From Bacillus sp. FJAT-25509 (GTDB lineage: Bacteria; Bacillota; Bacilli; Bacillales; Bacillaceae_G), in the NCBI RefSeq assembly GCF_001420605.1, contig NZ_LJIZ01000033.1, positions 1-64,000 of the forward strand: a DNA stretch of 64,000 nucleotides, written 5' to 3'. The number at the start of each line of letters is the position of its first letter. Positions within the stretch are counted from its first letter, which is position 1. Positions 53,062 to 62,126 of the stretch are shown here, in pieces. A model generated the notes under the pieces. It saw only the letters and a list, made by a program, of their open reading frames with translations. It ran no database searches and was not told the DNA's origin. The position numbers and the translations under genes were made by a program.

Positions 53062-55374
53062 CTACTCCTTTTTAAACGCAAAAGTGATTTCATCACCAAA
53101 TTCATCACGAGATAATCGATAATATCTTTTATCTTCTGGAAAATAGACTAGGATCTCATTTCTTTTTTCACCAAATTGCATAACCTTTTCAACAAATTCA
53201 ATAAATTTAATACCTTCTTCTTCATCTTTTTTATTAGGTCTATATCCATTAGAAATTTTTGTTAAAAGCTCAAATATGAAATAATCTACTTCCAAAAACT
53301 CTTCTTTACCTTCATTGTTTGAATAACCTAGTAGAAAATAAGTCTTAAATGCACTCAAAACTTCATCATTTTGTAATTTAAAATGATTGGTACTTGGTTT
53401 AAGTGTTAATGACTGAGCAATTCTAAATTTTTCTGTTGGCTTATTAATAAAAATATAGTCACCTTTAGGACTACCTTTCCATTTGAAGATCGCTTGTTTT
53501 AGCAAGTTATATATAGACTTTATTTCTTTGATATCTCTTCTTTCACAAGAGTACAAGTAATTAATAAAATTATTAAATTCAACATTTATATTCTTCTTAG
53601 AAAATTCTTCATTTAATAAAAATGTTATCCTTAAGAAACTTTCTGAAAAACGTATAAAAGTGCCTTTTACTAATTCATCTTCCATTAAAAATGGTATTAG
53701 CCAATGTTTAGCATTTTTATTTTCAATAAATTCATCGAATACACTTTCTAAATTATTACTTGTATTTAATTGAATCATTAATTGATCAATATGTTCAGAC
53801 CTTAAATGAATTGGATCTAATGAACTGATCAAATTAAGCAACTCAGATCGATCATTTTTATTAAATAAAAGATTTGGGAGTGTACTTTCCAATTTTAAAA
53901 ACGGTGTCATTTCTGCTTCAGATACCAGTTCATCTGGAATCAAAATATCTGAAACAAAATTTAAAAATGAACGAGCTGAAACAACGATTTTATTTTTAAT
54001 AATTGCTTTGATGATTAAATTAACAATTTGTTTTTGTACATATTCATTAGAAAGAAACTCGTAATTTTCATGAATAATTGAGTATATATTATTCTCTTTA
54101 TCTTTCTTATAAGATTTGTAAAAAGGATTATTCATGTCAGGATCACATACTTTTTTGAGAAGAGATTCAAAAAAGTTTGATTCCACACCAGACTTTCTAA
54201 TTTCAAATGACTGATAATCAGAAAAACTGATTAAATCAAATTGATTTTCACTATATTTGGTAGTCACACTCTGACCAAAAACATCACTATTATTTACAAA
54301 TTCTTTTAATCGCTCATAAGTATAACCTTCAAATTTTTGTGAAATGAAGTTATGAAGCACACCCATATTAATAGCTAAAATAACTTTTTTTGTTGATGAT
54401 TCAATATTTTGATCAGAAAAATCATTTAAAATTTCTTTTAAAGTTTCCAATGCATTTTTATTTGGTGAAAAACTTTCTGTAGCGTCATTAAAAATCTCAT
54501 ATTCATCTAATAAATTAGTGTTGCTTTTCAAATAAGCTAATAAGTGTGACTTTCCGTCCCCGACACTACCACAAAGAAGAATTAAATTGTTAGTTTTATT
54601 CTGTTTATTTGAATTAAGGATCTCCTCAAAATCAGTCTGGATCTTTCTTTCTACATGCAAATAAATTTTAAATTTACTAAAAGAACTTGCATTTTCAATT
54701 GCTTCTTGAGAAGAACCCTGTAAACGTTTTAACTCCCTTAAAAGATAGCTTTGTCCCTCTAAAAGCGTCAAATCTAGTTCTTCCTCATATTCTTTGTTAT
54801 TTTCTTTAACAACATTTACAGGCGGTATGTTTTTATCCTTATTAGTTTCTTCACCATTTTCATCAGCTGGTACTTCTTTCCGAAGAAGTTTTGAAAGTTG
54901 TTTTTCTATCATGCTAGTTAACTCATCTTGTGGTAATCCTTTATTTTGAGGCTTTGGGTATTCATATGCCGGCAATTGAGTGTCATGATCGTTAGAATAA
55001 CTTTCAAAAAACCAAACCGCTACATCGTACATAACTTTATGTAGTTTTATAGCAATACTTAGATCATCATAGCCTGCCTGATGCGCAGCTTTATTACCAA
55101 TAATACGAATTGTTTCGAAATTCTTTTGGATATCATCTTCAATAAATTTATTTGAACTTAAATAACTAATCATTTCATACAACGAAAATTTATATGGTAA
55201 TTCAATTTCTTCTATTGTATAAATCACCTTTAACATTTCTTCAGCAAATAACCTTGCTTTAATTATTGAACTTGCAGAATCTTCATAAACCAATTCTTCC
55301 ATTTTCTTTGCACTTTGTGCAGCCAATGGAGATAACGGTTCAATAAAACTTAAAAAATTTTTTTCAAACTCCAT
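53062..55374 (-). CDS. dptF: DptF, restriction ATPase with an added N-terminal DUF4145-like domain
   Basis: The 770-residue protein has a P-loop CGSVGDGKSHLL (268-279), typical of DptF. The N-terminal 125 residues read RLFAEEMLKVIYTIE and IRIIGNKAAHQAG, the DUF4145 pattern found at the front of type I restriction subunits. A polar linker (about 130-200) separates it from the ATPase. I remember the family as roughly 500 residues, so the front part appears to be an extra fused domain. It heads dptFGH, with AGGAGAAC before the ATG. Confidence 0.85.
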   Translation of the reverse strand: MEFEKNFLSFIEPLSPLAAQSAKKMEELVYEDSASSIIKARLFAEEMLKVIYTIEEIELPYKFSLYEMISYLSSNKFIEDDIQKNFETIRIIGNKAAHQAGYDDLSIAIKLHKVMYDVAVWFFESYSNDHDTQLPAYEYPKPQNKGLPQDELTSMIEKQLSKLLRKEVPADENGEETNKDKNIPPVNVVKENNKEYEEELDLTLLEGQSYLLRELKRLQGSSQEAIENASSFSKFKIYLHVERKIQTDFEEILNSNKQNKTNNLILLCGSVGDGKSHLLAYLKSNTNLLDEYEIFNDATESFSPNKNALETLKEILNDFSDQNIESSTKKVILAINMGVLHNFISQKFEGYTYERLKEFVNNSDVFGQSVTTKYSENQFDLISFSDYQSFEIRKSGVESNFFESLLKKVCDPDMNNPFYKSYKKDKENNIYSIIHENYEFLSNEYVQKQIVNLIIKAIIKNKIVVSARSFLNFVSDILIPDELVSEAEMTPFLKLESTLPNLLFNKNDRSELLNLISSLDPIHLRSEHIDQLMIQLNTSNNLESVFDEFIENKNAKHWLIPFLMEDELVKGTFIRFSESFLRITFLLNEEFSKKNINVEFNNFINYLYSCERRDIKEIKSIYNLLKQAIFKWKGSPKGDYIFINKPTEKFRIAQSLTLKPSTNHFKLQNDEVLSAFKTYFLLGYSNNEGKEEFLEVDYFIFELLTKISNGYRPNKKDEEEGIKFIEFVEKVMQFGEKRNEILVYFPEDKRYYRLSRDEFGDEITFAFKKE

Positions 55375-55498
55375 ATTCTGTTCTCCTTGAAAAAATCTAT
55401 TGTAATTTCATGAATTTACATTTTTATCCCAAATTATTATAACATATAGTGTTACAGACTTTTAATTGATACTTAATTATTCATTATTAAGTATACAA

Positions 55499-55532
55499 AA
55501 CAACCTACTCAAAAAAATGAGTAGGTTGTTCT
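55499..55532 (-). terminator. Rho-independent terminator downstream of the helicase gene
   Basis: AACAACCTACTCA pairs perfectly with TGAGTAGGTTGTT over 13 bp. On the minus strand TTTTG follows. It separates the helicase gene from dptF. Confidence 0.85.
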
Positions 55533-55534
55533 CG

Positions 55535-55670
55535 GGTGTATCAATTTAATTAAGATTCATTTAGTTTTACCTTTAATTTTTCTAGATATTGCTCTTCAGA
55601 TTTTGTAATAACATCTTCAGCAGAAATTCTAAATAATTAATTAAAATCATCACACCTACATAAAAATAAA
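55535..55670 (-). other. Short region with possible coding remnant
   Basis: On the minus strand around 55548-55640, before the terminator, the frame reads ITKSEEQYLEKLKVKLNES and stops, with a stop separating it from the helicase. It might be the decayed tail of a small gene. I do not call it as a gene. Confidence 0.3.
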
Positions 55671-58600
55671 TTATCGTATTAACTCAGCTACTTTTTGTTT
55701 CTTAATCAAATCTTTTATAACATGTTCGATTCTTTCAATTTCACCAGAACGGTTTTTCCACCAATTCCTACTCCAAATACGTTCAATTTTCCATCCTCTA
55801 TCTTCAAGGAATTTTTGGCGATAAATGTCTCTTTCTTTAGCACTTGGTGAGCTATGGTACATAGCTCCATCACATTCAATACCAAGAAGGTATTTAGAAG
55901 GATCATTTGGATCAACAATTGCTAAATCTATGCGATATCCTGATAAACCTACTTGAGTATGGACTTCGTATCCTAGTTCAACTAACATATCATAAACTTG
56001 AACCTCAAACCCTGAATCAAAATGTAATGCATGTGGCGTAACCATCGTATTACTTCCTTCTTGAATATCTTTTAGTGTACTTGTAACTAGATCTCTATTG
56101 TTTTCGGAAGTAGCTTTTGCATATTCAAGATATGCTTTTAATAATTTCGGACCTCTATTTTTAGAATTTGATACATCAAGTTCATTTGGCTCTATACTTG
56201 AAACTACTAGGATTTTTTCTTTTGCACGACTTACGGCTACATTTAACCTATTTTCTCCGCCAGATTGACTTAAAGTACCAAAACGATTATAAACTCTACC
56301 ATTCTCTCCTTTAGCATATCCAATTGAGAAAATAATGACGTCACGCTCATCACCTTGTACATTTTCGATATTTTTTACAAATATTCTTTCATCCAAATCA
56401 CGTGATTGAATTTGATTATAGATCACTTCAAATTCTTTATCTGTTTCAGCAAGTTTTTCAATTTCATCTAGAATTTTTTCTTGTTGTTTAGCATTAAAAG
56501 TAATGATTCCAACAGATAAGTTCGGATAGGTAATTATTTGTTTTTTAAGTTCTGCTACAACAAATTGTGCCTCTAAAAGATTCGATTGATTTATCCATAA
56601 TCCATCGACTTTTTTCCAAGTTATTGCAGCAGGTTGTTTTAAAGGCTCAACGTTTGGTGCAATTTGAATATTAGAATTATAAAAAGCATAATTTGAAAAG
56701 TTAATCAATTCCTCGGACTTAGATCGATAATGCCATTGTAAAATGCTTTCTTGAAAATGACGCTTAGACAAGTTTAGTAAGCTCTTTGATTCCTCAATTT
56801 CTCCCATTGTTTCATCATCTTCATCTACCTCCATACTACCTTGGAATAAATTAGATGGTGGTAATTGCATTTCATCTCCAGCTACAACTACTGTTTTCCC
56901 TCTATAGATAGAAGGAAGCCCATTTTCAACTGTACATTGAGACGCTTCATCAAAAATAACAAGATCAAATAAACCTTCAGTTAGAGGTAAAATTGATGAA
57001 ACAACCTCAGGTGACAGTAGCCAAACTGGTAGTAATTCCGTTAATCCTTTATCTGAAAACTCTCTTACCAATTTTCTTAAAGGCCATAATTGTCTCTTTT
57101 TAGATGTTTGATGGCTTAGCTCTTTAATCGCTTTACCAAAGTTTAATTTAGTTTCTTCTATTGAACTTAGTAATTTATTTTGAAGCATTAGTTTACCAGT
57201 ATTCCGTTTTTGTTCGATTAAATTTTTCAATTTATCACGAATTCTATTAAACTGTTCTGTACTAATTGCTTCAATTATAGGATGTTTTCTTTCAATTTCA
57301 TCAATCCAATGTAAATAAATAGAATCTTTAAGGGAATACATCCATTCTGTTGCTAAATTCGTTTCAACGAAAGGTACTTCTTTAACAGCTAGTTCAATTA
57401 ATGAAATTACTGTTTCATCTTTTTCATGATAGAAACGGTCCATTCTTCTTAGCTCTTCAAAATCTGAGAAAATATATTCGTGCATTTTTTCAAGCTCATT
57501 TAATGGAATCTTTCCTTCATTAACTAGTTTTTCCATACTTGTAATCCACTCTTCAGCTACATATGGAATTAAATTTTTTAACTTCAACATGAATTTTTCT
57601 GTTTCTTTTGAAAGATCATAAAGCATTTTTAACCATTGCTTTATTCTAATCCATTCTTTTGAACTTGTACCTTTAAACTTATTACCCGCTAACAGCTCTT
57701 CGATAATATTTTTTCCAGTAAAAGAAGTCCAAATCCATAACCGAATATTCTTAAATGAGCGTTTCTTACTATCATCTAGATCCTCATAAATCTTCTCAAT
57801 TTTTTCTTGAACTAATTTTGCATATTCAGGAGTAACGAAATTTTGTTCAAACTCGTCTAATTTTGAAACAGTAATTCTTGCACTTTCGATTAAATCATTT
57901 AAAGTATCCGTCATTTTCGATTGATCTTTTAACTCTAAATCCTTAAAACTCTTTCTTTGTTTCCATGGATAATTTTCATTTCCAAATCTTTCATAATATT
58001 CTCCGTAAGTATAAACCTCCGCAAGAATATCCTCTAAATTGTACTTACTTATTTTATTTAAATAAGGCTTAACATTAACAAGCCGCTTCATTTCATCCTT
58101 TGGTTTCGAGATACTATACAAATCATAAGCTCTATAACCAAAATCCTGTACTTCAAATAATGCATTTGAAATATCATTTAGTTGACCTTCACTCATTCTT
58201 AATTGTGAACTTACAAACTCAAACTCTTTTTGGTTTGAATCGTTTAATTGAATAGGAACATTTATCAACTGCTGAATCTTCGAATAAAGTTTTTGTCTGT
58301 CGTTCTTCTCATCATGTACTAAAGCAGCAAACTTTGATAAACCCAACCCATCAAGTCTTTGATTTACTACATCTAATGCAGCTCTTTTTTGACAAACAAC
58401 TAATACCTTTTTCTTCTGATTAATTGCATCTGTAATTAAATTAACAATAACTTGAGATTTCCCCGTCCCAGGAGGACCATGAACTACTAAACCCTTTTGA
58501 TTTCTAGCTAGTTGAAGAATTTCTTCTTGGGAACCATCTGTAGGTAATAAAAAAACTTTATCTCCTTCATCAATATTTTTTTCTACTTCTTCTACAATTG

Positions 58601-59420
58601 GTGATAATAATGAATCATTTATAATATTTTCTTCTTCAAATAATAATTCAGAAATAAACCCTAAATCACCATTCTCTTCTAAAATGGATTTCATTAAATC
58701 ATAGTCTTTTATTACTGCTGAATTTCCTTGAGGGAAACAGCCTATTACTGCTAAACTCTCAAGTGCAATTTCTCCATCATTTAATTTTGGAATGTCATTT
58801 AAAGTATAGTTTTGAAATTTTTGAAGTATAGTGTTTTTAATTGGAAAATTATAATCGAATTCCTTAAACCATTCATGAAGTTCTTGAATTGAAGTAACAT
58901 TAGAAAAATACTCTTCATCTAACATTTTCTCTTCAATATTAAATTCATTTAGTTTTTTTAAGGCCAAGAATAGTGTCCTATTAATTAATTTTTCTCCTTC
59001 ACCTTTAACTAGATTCCAAGTTAAACCGTTTTTTTCTACCTTGATTGGGTATAAGAAAACAGGTGCTCTAAAAAAAGTACCATCCATCATTTTTCCAGTT
59101 AAGAATGGATAGCCTAAATATAAATCATACATTCCAGTTTCTTCTTCAATCCCTTTTAAATTACGGTGTAAGCTAGTTAATTTATGCGATAGAAGCATTT
59201 TCTTTTCATCGTTATCTCTTTTAAATAATAAAATCTCATTTTTCTTATTTTTTATAATATCATCAAGAAGAGAAGAATCTTGATTCTTATCTTGATAAAC
59301 AAATTCTAATTCAGTTAAATCAACCGTCCATTTATCTGCTAACTTCATAAGGCGAATAGAACGGTTTCGTTTACTTAAATCACTCAAGCGATCTTTCAAA
59401 TAGTCTAGTTTTTGTATCAT
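55671..59420 (-). CDS. SF1 helicase with C-terminal Vsr/MTES_1575-like nuclease
   Basis: The protein has about 1,249 residues. The N-terminal 280 residues match DUF4011-type fronts. Walker A GPPGTGKS is near 315-322, Walker B DEASQC near 824, followed by GDEMQLPP, and late motifs include WHYRSKSEEL and VAVSRAKEKILV. The last 90 residues (RIDLAIVD, GIECDGAMYHS and a closing WSRNWWKN) form a PD-(D/E)XK nuclease of the Vsr/MTES_1575 type. It is a stand-alone restriction-like enzyme. The ATG at 59420 has AAAGG nine bases upstream. Its own terminator separates it from dptF. Confidence 0.85.
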   Translation of the reverse strand: MIQKLDYLKDRLSDLSKRNRSIRLMKLADKWTVDLTELEFVYQDKNQDSSLLDDIIKNKKNEILLFKRDNDEKKMLLSHKLTSLHRNLKGIEEETGMYDLYLGYPFLTGKMMDGTFFRAPVFLYPIKVEKNGLTWNLVKGEGEKLINRTLFLALKKLNEFNIEEKMLDEEYFSNVTSIQELHEWFKEFDYNFPIKNTILQKFQNYTLNDIPKLNDGEIALESLAVIGCFPQGNSAVIKDYDLMKSILEENGDLGFISELLFEEENIINDSLLSPIVEEVEKNIDEGDKVFLLPTDGSQEEILQLARNQKGLVVHGPPGTGKSQVIVNLITDAINQKKKVLVVCQKRAALDVVNQRLDGLGLSKFAALVHDEKNDRQKLYSKIQQLINVPIQLNDSNQKEFEFVSSQLRMSEGQLNDISNALFEVQDFGYRAYDLYSISKPKDEMKRLVNVKPYLNKISKYNLEDILAEVYTYGEYYERFGNENYPWKQRKSFKDLELKDQSKMTDTLNDLIESARITVSKLDEFEQNFVTPEYAKLVQEKIEKIYEDLDDSKKRSFKNIRLWIWTSFTGKNIIEELLAGNKFKGTSSKEWIRIKQWLKMLYDLSKETEKFMLKLKNLIPYVAEEWITSMEKLVNEGKIPLNELEKMHEYIFSDFEELRRMDRFYHEKDETVISLIELAVKEVPFVETNLATEWMYSLKDSIYLHWIDEIERKHPIIEAISTEQFNRIRDKLKNLIEQKRNTGKLMLQNKLLSSIEETKLNFGKAIKELSHQTSKKRQLWPLRKLVREFSDKGLTELLPVWLLSPEVVSSILPLTEGLFDLVIFDEASQCTVENGLPSIYRGKTVVVAGDEMQLPPSNLFQGSMEVDEDDETMGEIEESKSLLNLSKRHFQESILQWHYRSKSEELINFSNYAFYNSNIQIAPNVEPLKQPAAITWKKVDGLWINQSNLLEAQFVVAELKKQIITYPNLSVGIITFNAKQQEKILDEIEKLAETDKEFEVIYNQIQSRDLDERIFVKNIENVQGDERDVIIFSIGYAKGENGRVYNRFGTLSQSGGENRLNVAVSRAKEKILVVSSIEPNELDVSNSKNRGPKLLKAYLEYAKATSENNRDLVTSTLKDIQEGSNTMVTPHALHFDSGFEVQVYDMLVELGYEVHTQVGLSGYRIDLAIVDPNDPSKYLLGIECDGAMYHSSPSAKERDIYRQKFLEDRGWKIERIWSRNWWKNRSGEIERIEHVIKDLIKKQKVAELIR

Positions 59421-59429
59421 TGGTGCCAA

Positions 59430-59643
59430 CCTTTCAAAGCTTTTTCCTACATTTTATTTTTAACAAATTTCACTTATGATTTTACTATAAATTAAATTGT
59501 TATATCTTCTATATTAGCCTTCGATATAAATACAAATACAAACTTAAAAGCATGAGAACGATTCATTATCGAGCCCATGCTTTTAATTCTAACAAAAATT
59601 ATAATAAAATATTACTCTTTAATATTAATTCTTGTTTATATTA
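59430..59643. other. Intergenic region with a hairpin
   Basis: Near 59548-59582, AAAAGCATGAG and the inverted GCCCATGCTTTT form a terminator-like stem with a T-run on the minus strand. It serves the cassette ending at 59644. The helicase promoter should also lie here. Confidence 0.6.
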
Positions 59644-60399
59644 TCAAACTACAACCGGAGACTCGTCATAGTAATAACTTAAATACTTTAAAAACCACTC
59701 CTTCAAATCTTCCTTTTCTAACATAGGAGACATAATAACAGGATAGCTCTTATTGAATTCAAAAATAACACGACGACCTACACGCTCATCTTTCCCAAGA
59801 TTTTCACGCCAAATAATTTTAGACTTCATCACTTTTGAAAGGTCCAACTCATCGATTATATCTAAAATATTCAATAAGAAGCTACTGTTTCGGAAAATTT
59901 CATATTTAATAATATAGTTGTACATATCCAAATTATCTACTAGAAGTTCATAATAACGATTACGTTCAACTATTTCTAACTCAACATCATTTATATATTG
60001 TGCTCAAAGTACACATTTATATATATAACTTTCCCAGTTAAAATCCTTTAGGACTATATTGTTAAAATGGCTAATACTTTCCTCAATTTGAGGATATTGC
60101 TTCAACAAGTAATCTCTATTTTCAGTAGTAAGTAAAGAGTGCCAAAATAACTCGTCCAAATGAATATCACAATCGGTATTTAAGTATGAATTTGACAATA
60201 CTTTAAATGCTTCTAAGAACAATTCTTTTCGTTCTAATTCACTTCGTTGTGCCAGATAAATCGGGAAATCAGGTGCTTCGTCTATAATAACTACATCCTC
60301 CGAAAAATACTCGTCTTTATACTTAATTTTGTCATCTAAAAAATCCATATAAAATTGTTCATTGTTTTTATAACCTTTTTTGAGCAGTCTAATTTCCAT
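59644..60399 (-). pseudogene. Third gene of an unknown cassette, split by an in-frame TGA
   Basis: From the ATG at 60399 (AAAGGAG upstream) the frame runs 131 codons, hits a TGA at 60004-60006, and then stays open in the same frame for another 119 codons to 59644. The part after the stop has no good start or ribosome binding site and continues the same acidic, aromatic style (VELEIVERNRYYELLVDNL). I therefore read one 251-codon gene with a single nonsense mutation, or a suppressed stop. The family is not recognised. It overlaps the gene at 60389 by 11 bp. Confidence 0.65.
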
Positions 60400-61237
60400 T
60401 TGAACTTAGCTCCTTTACTGCCGCTGCGTATTTCTCTATAATTCTATCTGAAATTTTGTAAATAACTTCATCTATGTTATCTATCTTTAATTCATTAATC
60501 ATCTTTTTTCTCATTAAAGTGTGTAACTTAATGTCCAATGGATCAATCAGATTATCGATTTCATCTAAATCTATTTGTTCTCCATCTCCGTTATTTACGA
60601 TAAATCGTTGGAGAGCCTTTTGCAGCCCCATATAAATATATGGATTATTTAATGAGTTACTTTTTGGTAGATTATTAAACTGCAACTGTTCATGTTTGTA
60701 GTGAATAATTATCGTCTCATTGCCAAGTTCAATTTTTACATCACTTAATAAGTTCGGGTTTAATTTCTTTTCAAATAGTTCTAAAGGTTTTGTAATTCTA
60801 CCATCAAAAATAACAACATTTGAGAAACCTAAAATTGAATTTTTAGGCACAATAATTTCATCTTTAAATTGTTGGTAAAATTCACTTATGTCATTATTAT
60901 CTACATAACTGATATCTTCTTTTGACTGTAAATGTAGTTGGATAGTTGTTCGTTTGTTTACGGAAATACGTGACTTTGGAATTTCAATGTAAGATTCATA
61001 TTGTTTAAGTTTATAAAACTTATTGTCTTTAGATTGAATAACTAAGATAAGTTTTGCTTTTCCTTGTTCAAGTAATCGCTTTATAAAATCAGAATCGATT
61101 TCATACGAAATATCAAAACGATAATTATATACATTTTCTTGTAGTTGGACATCTAAAGTAAAATGACTATTTTCATAACTTGTAGATGTGTTCGTTAATA
61201 TTGGGTATGGGAAATTAGCGTCCTTTTTATATATCAT
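60389..61237 (-). CDS. Second gene of an unknown cassette, 282 residues
   Basis: The protein begins MIYKKDANFPYPILTNTST, continues with strands through FDISYEIDSDFIKRLLEQGK and LILVIQSKDNKFYKLKQYES, and ends in a long helical part with EVIYKISDRIIEKYAAAV. I have seen similar PYPILTNTS-type starts in accessory loci but cannot name the family. GTAGAGGTG precedes the ATG. It starts one base after the stop of the 66-residue gene and overlaps the next gene by 11 bp, so the three genes form a tight operon. Confidence 0.6.
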   Translation of the reverse strand: MIYKKDANFPYPILTNTSTSYENSHFTLDVQLQENVYNYRFDISYEIDSDFIKRLLEQGKAKLILVIQSKDNKFYKLKQYESYIEIPKSRISVNKRTTIQLHLQSKEDISYVDNNDISEFYQQFKDEIIVPKNSILGFSNVVIFDGRITKPLELFEKKLNPNLLSDVKIELGNETIIIHYKHEQLQFNNLPKSNSLNNPYIYMGLQKALQRFIVNNGDGEQIDLDEIDNLIDPLDIKLHTLMRKKMINELKIDNIDEVIYKISDRIIEKYAAAVKELSSNGN

Positions 61238-61238
61238 T

Positions 61239-61439
61239 TTACACCTCTACGTAGTAAACAAATTTAAGAGCTTTGTTGAAATTTTTTGTCAACTCTAACT
61301 GTAATTGGGCTCTACCTTCGTCGATAGCAATATCTTTTATAATATTGTTTTCGATTTTACATACTTTTCCTGTTGTTCTATCAATCACTCGACTGTAGTT
61401 TTCTATAATATTAAATTCATCGGCATACTCTACGCCCAT
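61239..61439 (-). CDS. First gene of an unknown cassette, 66 residues
   Basis: The product (MGVEYADEFNIIENYSRVID, then GKVCKIENNIIKDIAIDEGR and a C-terminal FVYYVEV) is a small soluble protein. The sequence before the ATG has no clear ribosome binding site, and the frame stays open ten codons further upstream, so the true start may differ. The family is not recognised. The tight spacing to the 282-residue gene suggests the two proteins work together. Confidence 0.45.
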   Translation of the reverse strand: MGVEYADEFNIIENYSRVIDRTTGKVCKIENNIIKDIAIDEGRAQLQLELTKNFNKALKFVYYVEV

Positions 61440-61700
61440 CCCATCAATAATAGATAGTGAAATAAATGACTAAAGCCTTTAAATAGAGGATATTCTTGTT
61501 AAATTACTCTATAAATATATTTGTTTTAACCTTCCCTTACATTCATACAAAAAAAAGAATTACCATAACCATCTGCTGTGTACATAGTTAAAATCAGTTG
61601 ATACAGGATCTTAACATTTTTAATCAGGTGACTTTATAACATATTTAAACTAGATTCTTTCGACTGATAGGGTAAAAGACCTAAAGTTTTATAGTAGAGA
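61440..61700. other. Gap between two divergent cassettes
   Basis: AT-rich. No gene is visible apart from the short upstream extension of the 66-residue frame. Confidence 0.4.
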
Positions 61701-61703
61701 TAC

Positions 61704-61790
61704 TGATATAATGGATATGTTTAATTACTAAACATTAAGAATAATTTGATAGATTTTGACGTTTATATAGATTGTTTTGTAATAATATAA
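61704..61790 (+). promoter_or_regulatory. Candidate promoters of the right-hand cassette
   Basis: TGATATAAT at 61704-61712 has the form of an extended -10 element. A second possibility is TTGACG (61756-61761) with TAATAA about 18 bases later. Both lie before the gene at 61836. Confidence 0.4.
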
Positions 61791-61835
61791 CATAATATAA
61801 GTAATAAATTTTTAAATATTTTAGGTGGTGTTTTT

Positions 61836-62126
61836 ATGGAAAATGATGAAGTAACTAGATTGCTTGATTTAGAGAATTGGGATCTAGAAGATGAGACTAT
61901 TGCACTTAATTTACCAGAAATAGATCGAGCTTACTTAGCTAAATACATTGAAAAGTACGATGGTATAATCATTGACTTGTCGCAAGACCTTAGTAATTCT
62001 GTTAGAGAAGCTGTTGCCTCAAATAAAAATACACCAATTAGCATTCTAAAAAGGTTAAGCATAAGTGACAAAAGTATAGATGTTAAAAACAGAGCTATTT
62101 CGACCTTAAAGGAGTTAAGAGAATGA
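61836..62126 (+). CDS. Small acidic helical-repeat-like protein, 96 residues
   Basis: The protein is acidic at its start (MENDEVTRLLDLENWDLEDE). In the second half, SNSVREAVASNKNTPISILKRLS and VKNRAISTLKEL resemble leucine-rich-variant/HEAT-type helical repeats. It has no membrane segment. AGGTGGTG lies five bases before the ATG. Its stop overlaps the next gene's ATG (ATGA at 62123-62126), so translation is coupled. I infer it binds the next gene product, perhaps as a control subunit. Confidence 0.6.
   Translation: MENDEVTRLLDLENWDLEDETIALNLPEIDRAYLAKYIEKYDGIIIDLSQDLSNSVREAVASNKNTPISILKRLSISDKSIDVKNRAISTLKELRE

Noticed and set aside
55671-59420. The helicase-nuclease as a part of the DptFGH complex
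   Set aside because: A strong terminator and a gap separate it from dptF, and known phosphorothioation restriction sets do not need it. I keep it as a neighbour only.
60004-60006. TGA as a selenocysteine codon
   Set aside because: I see no selenocysteine genes in the window, no obvious SECIS-like hairpin right after it, and no redox motif around it. A nonsense mutation is simpler.
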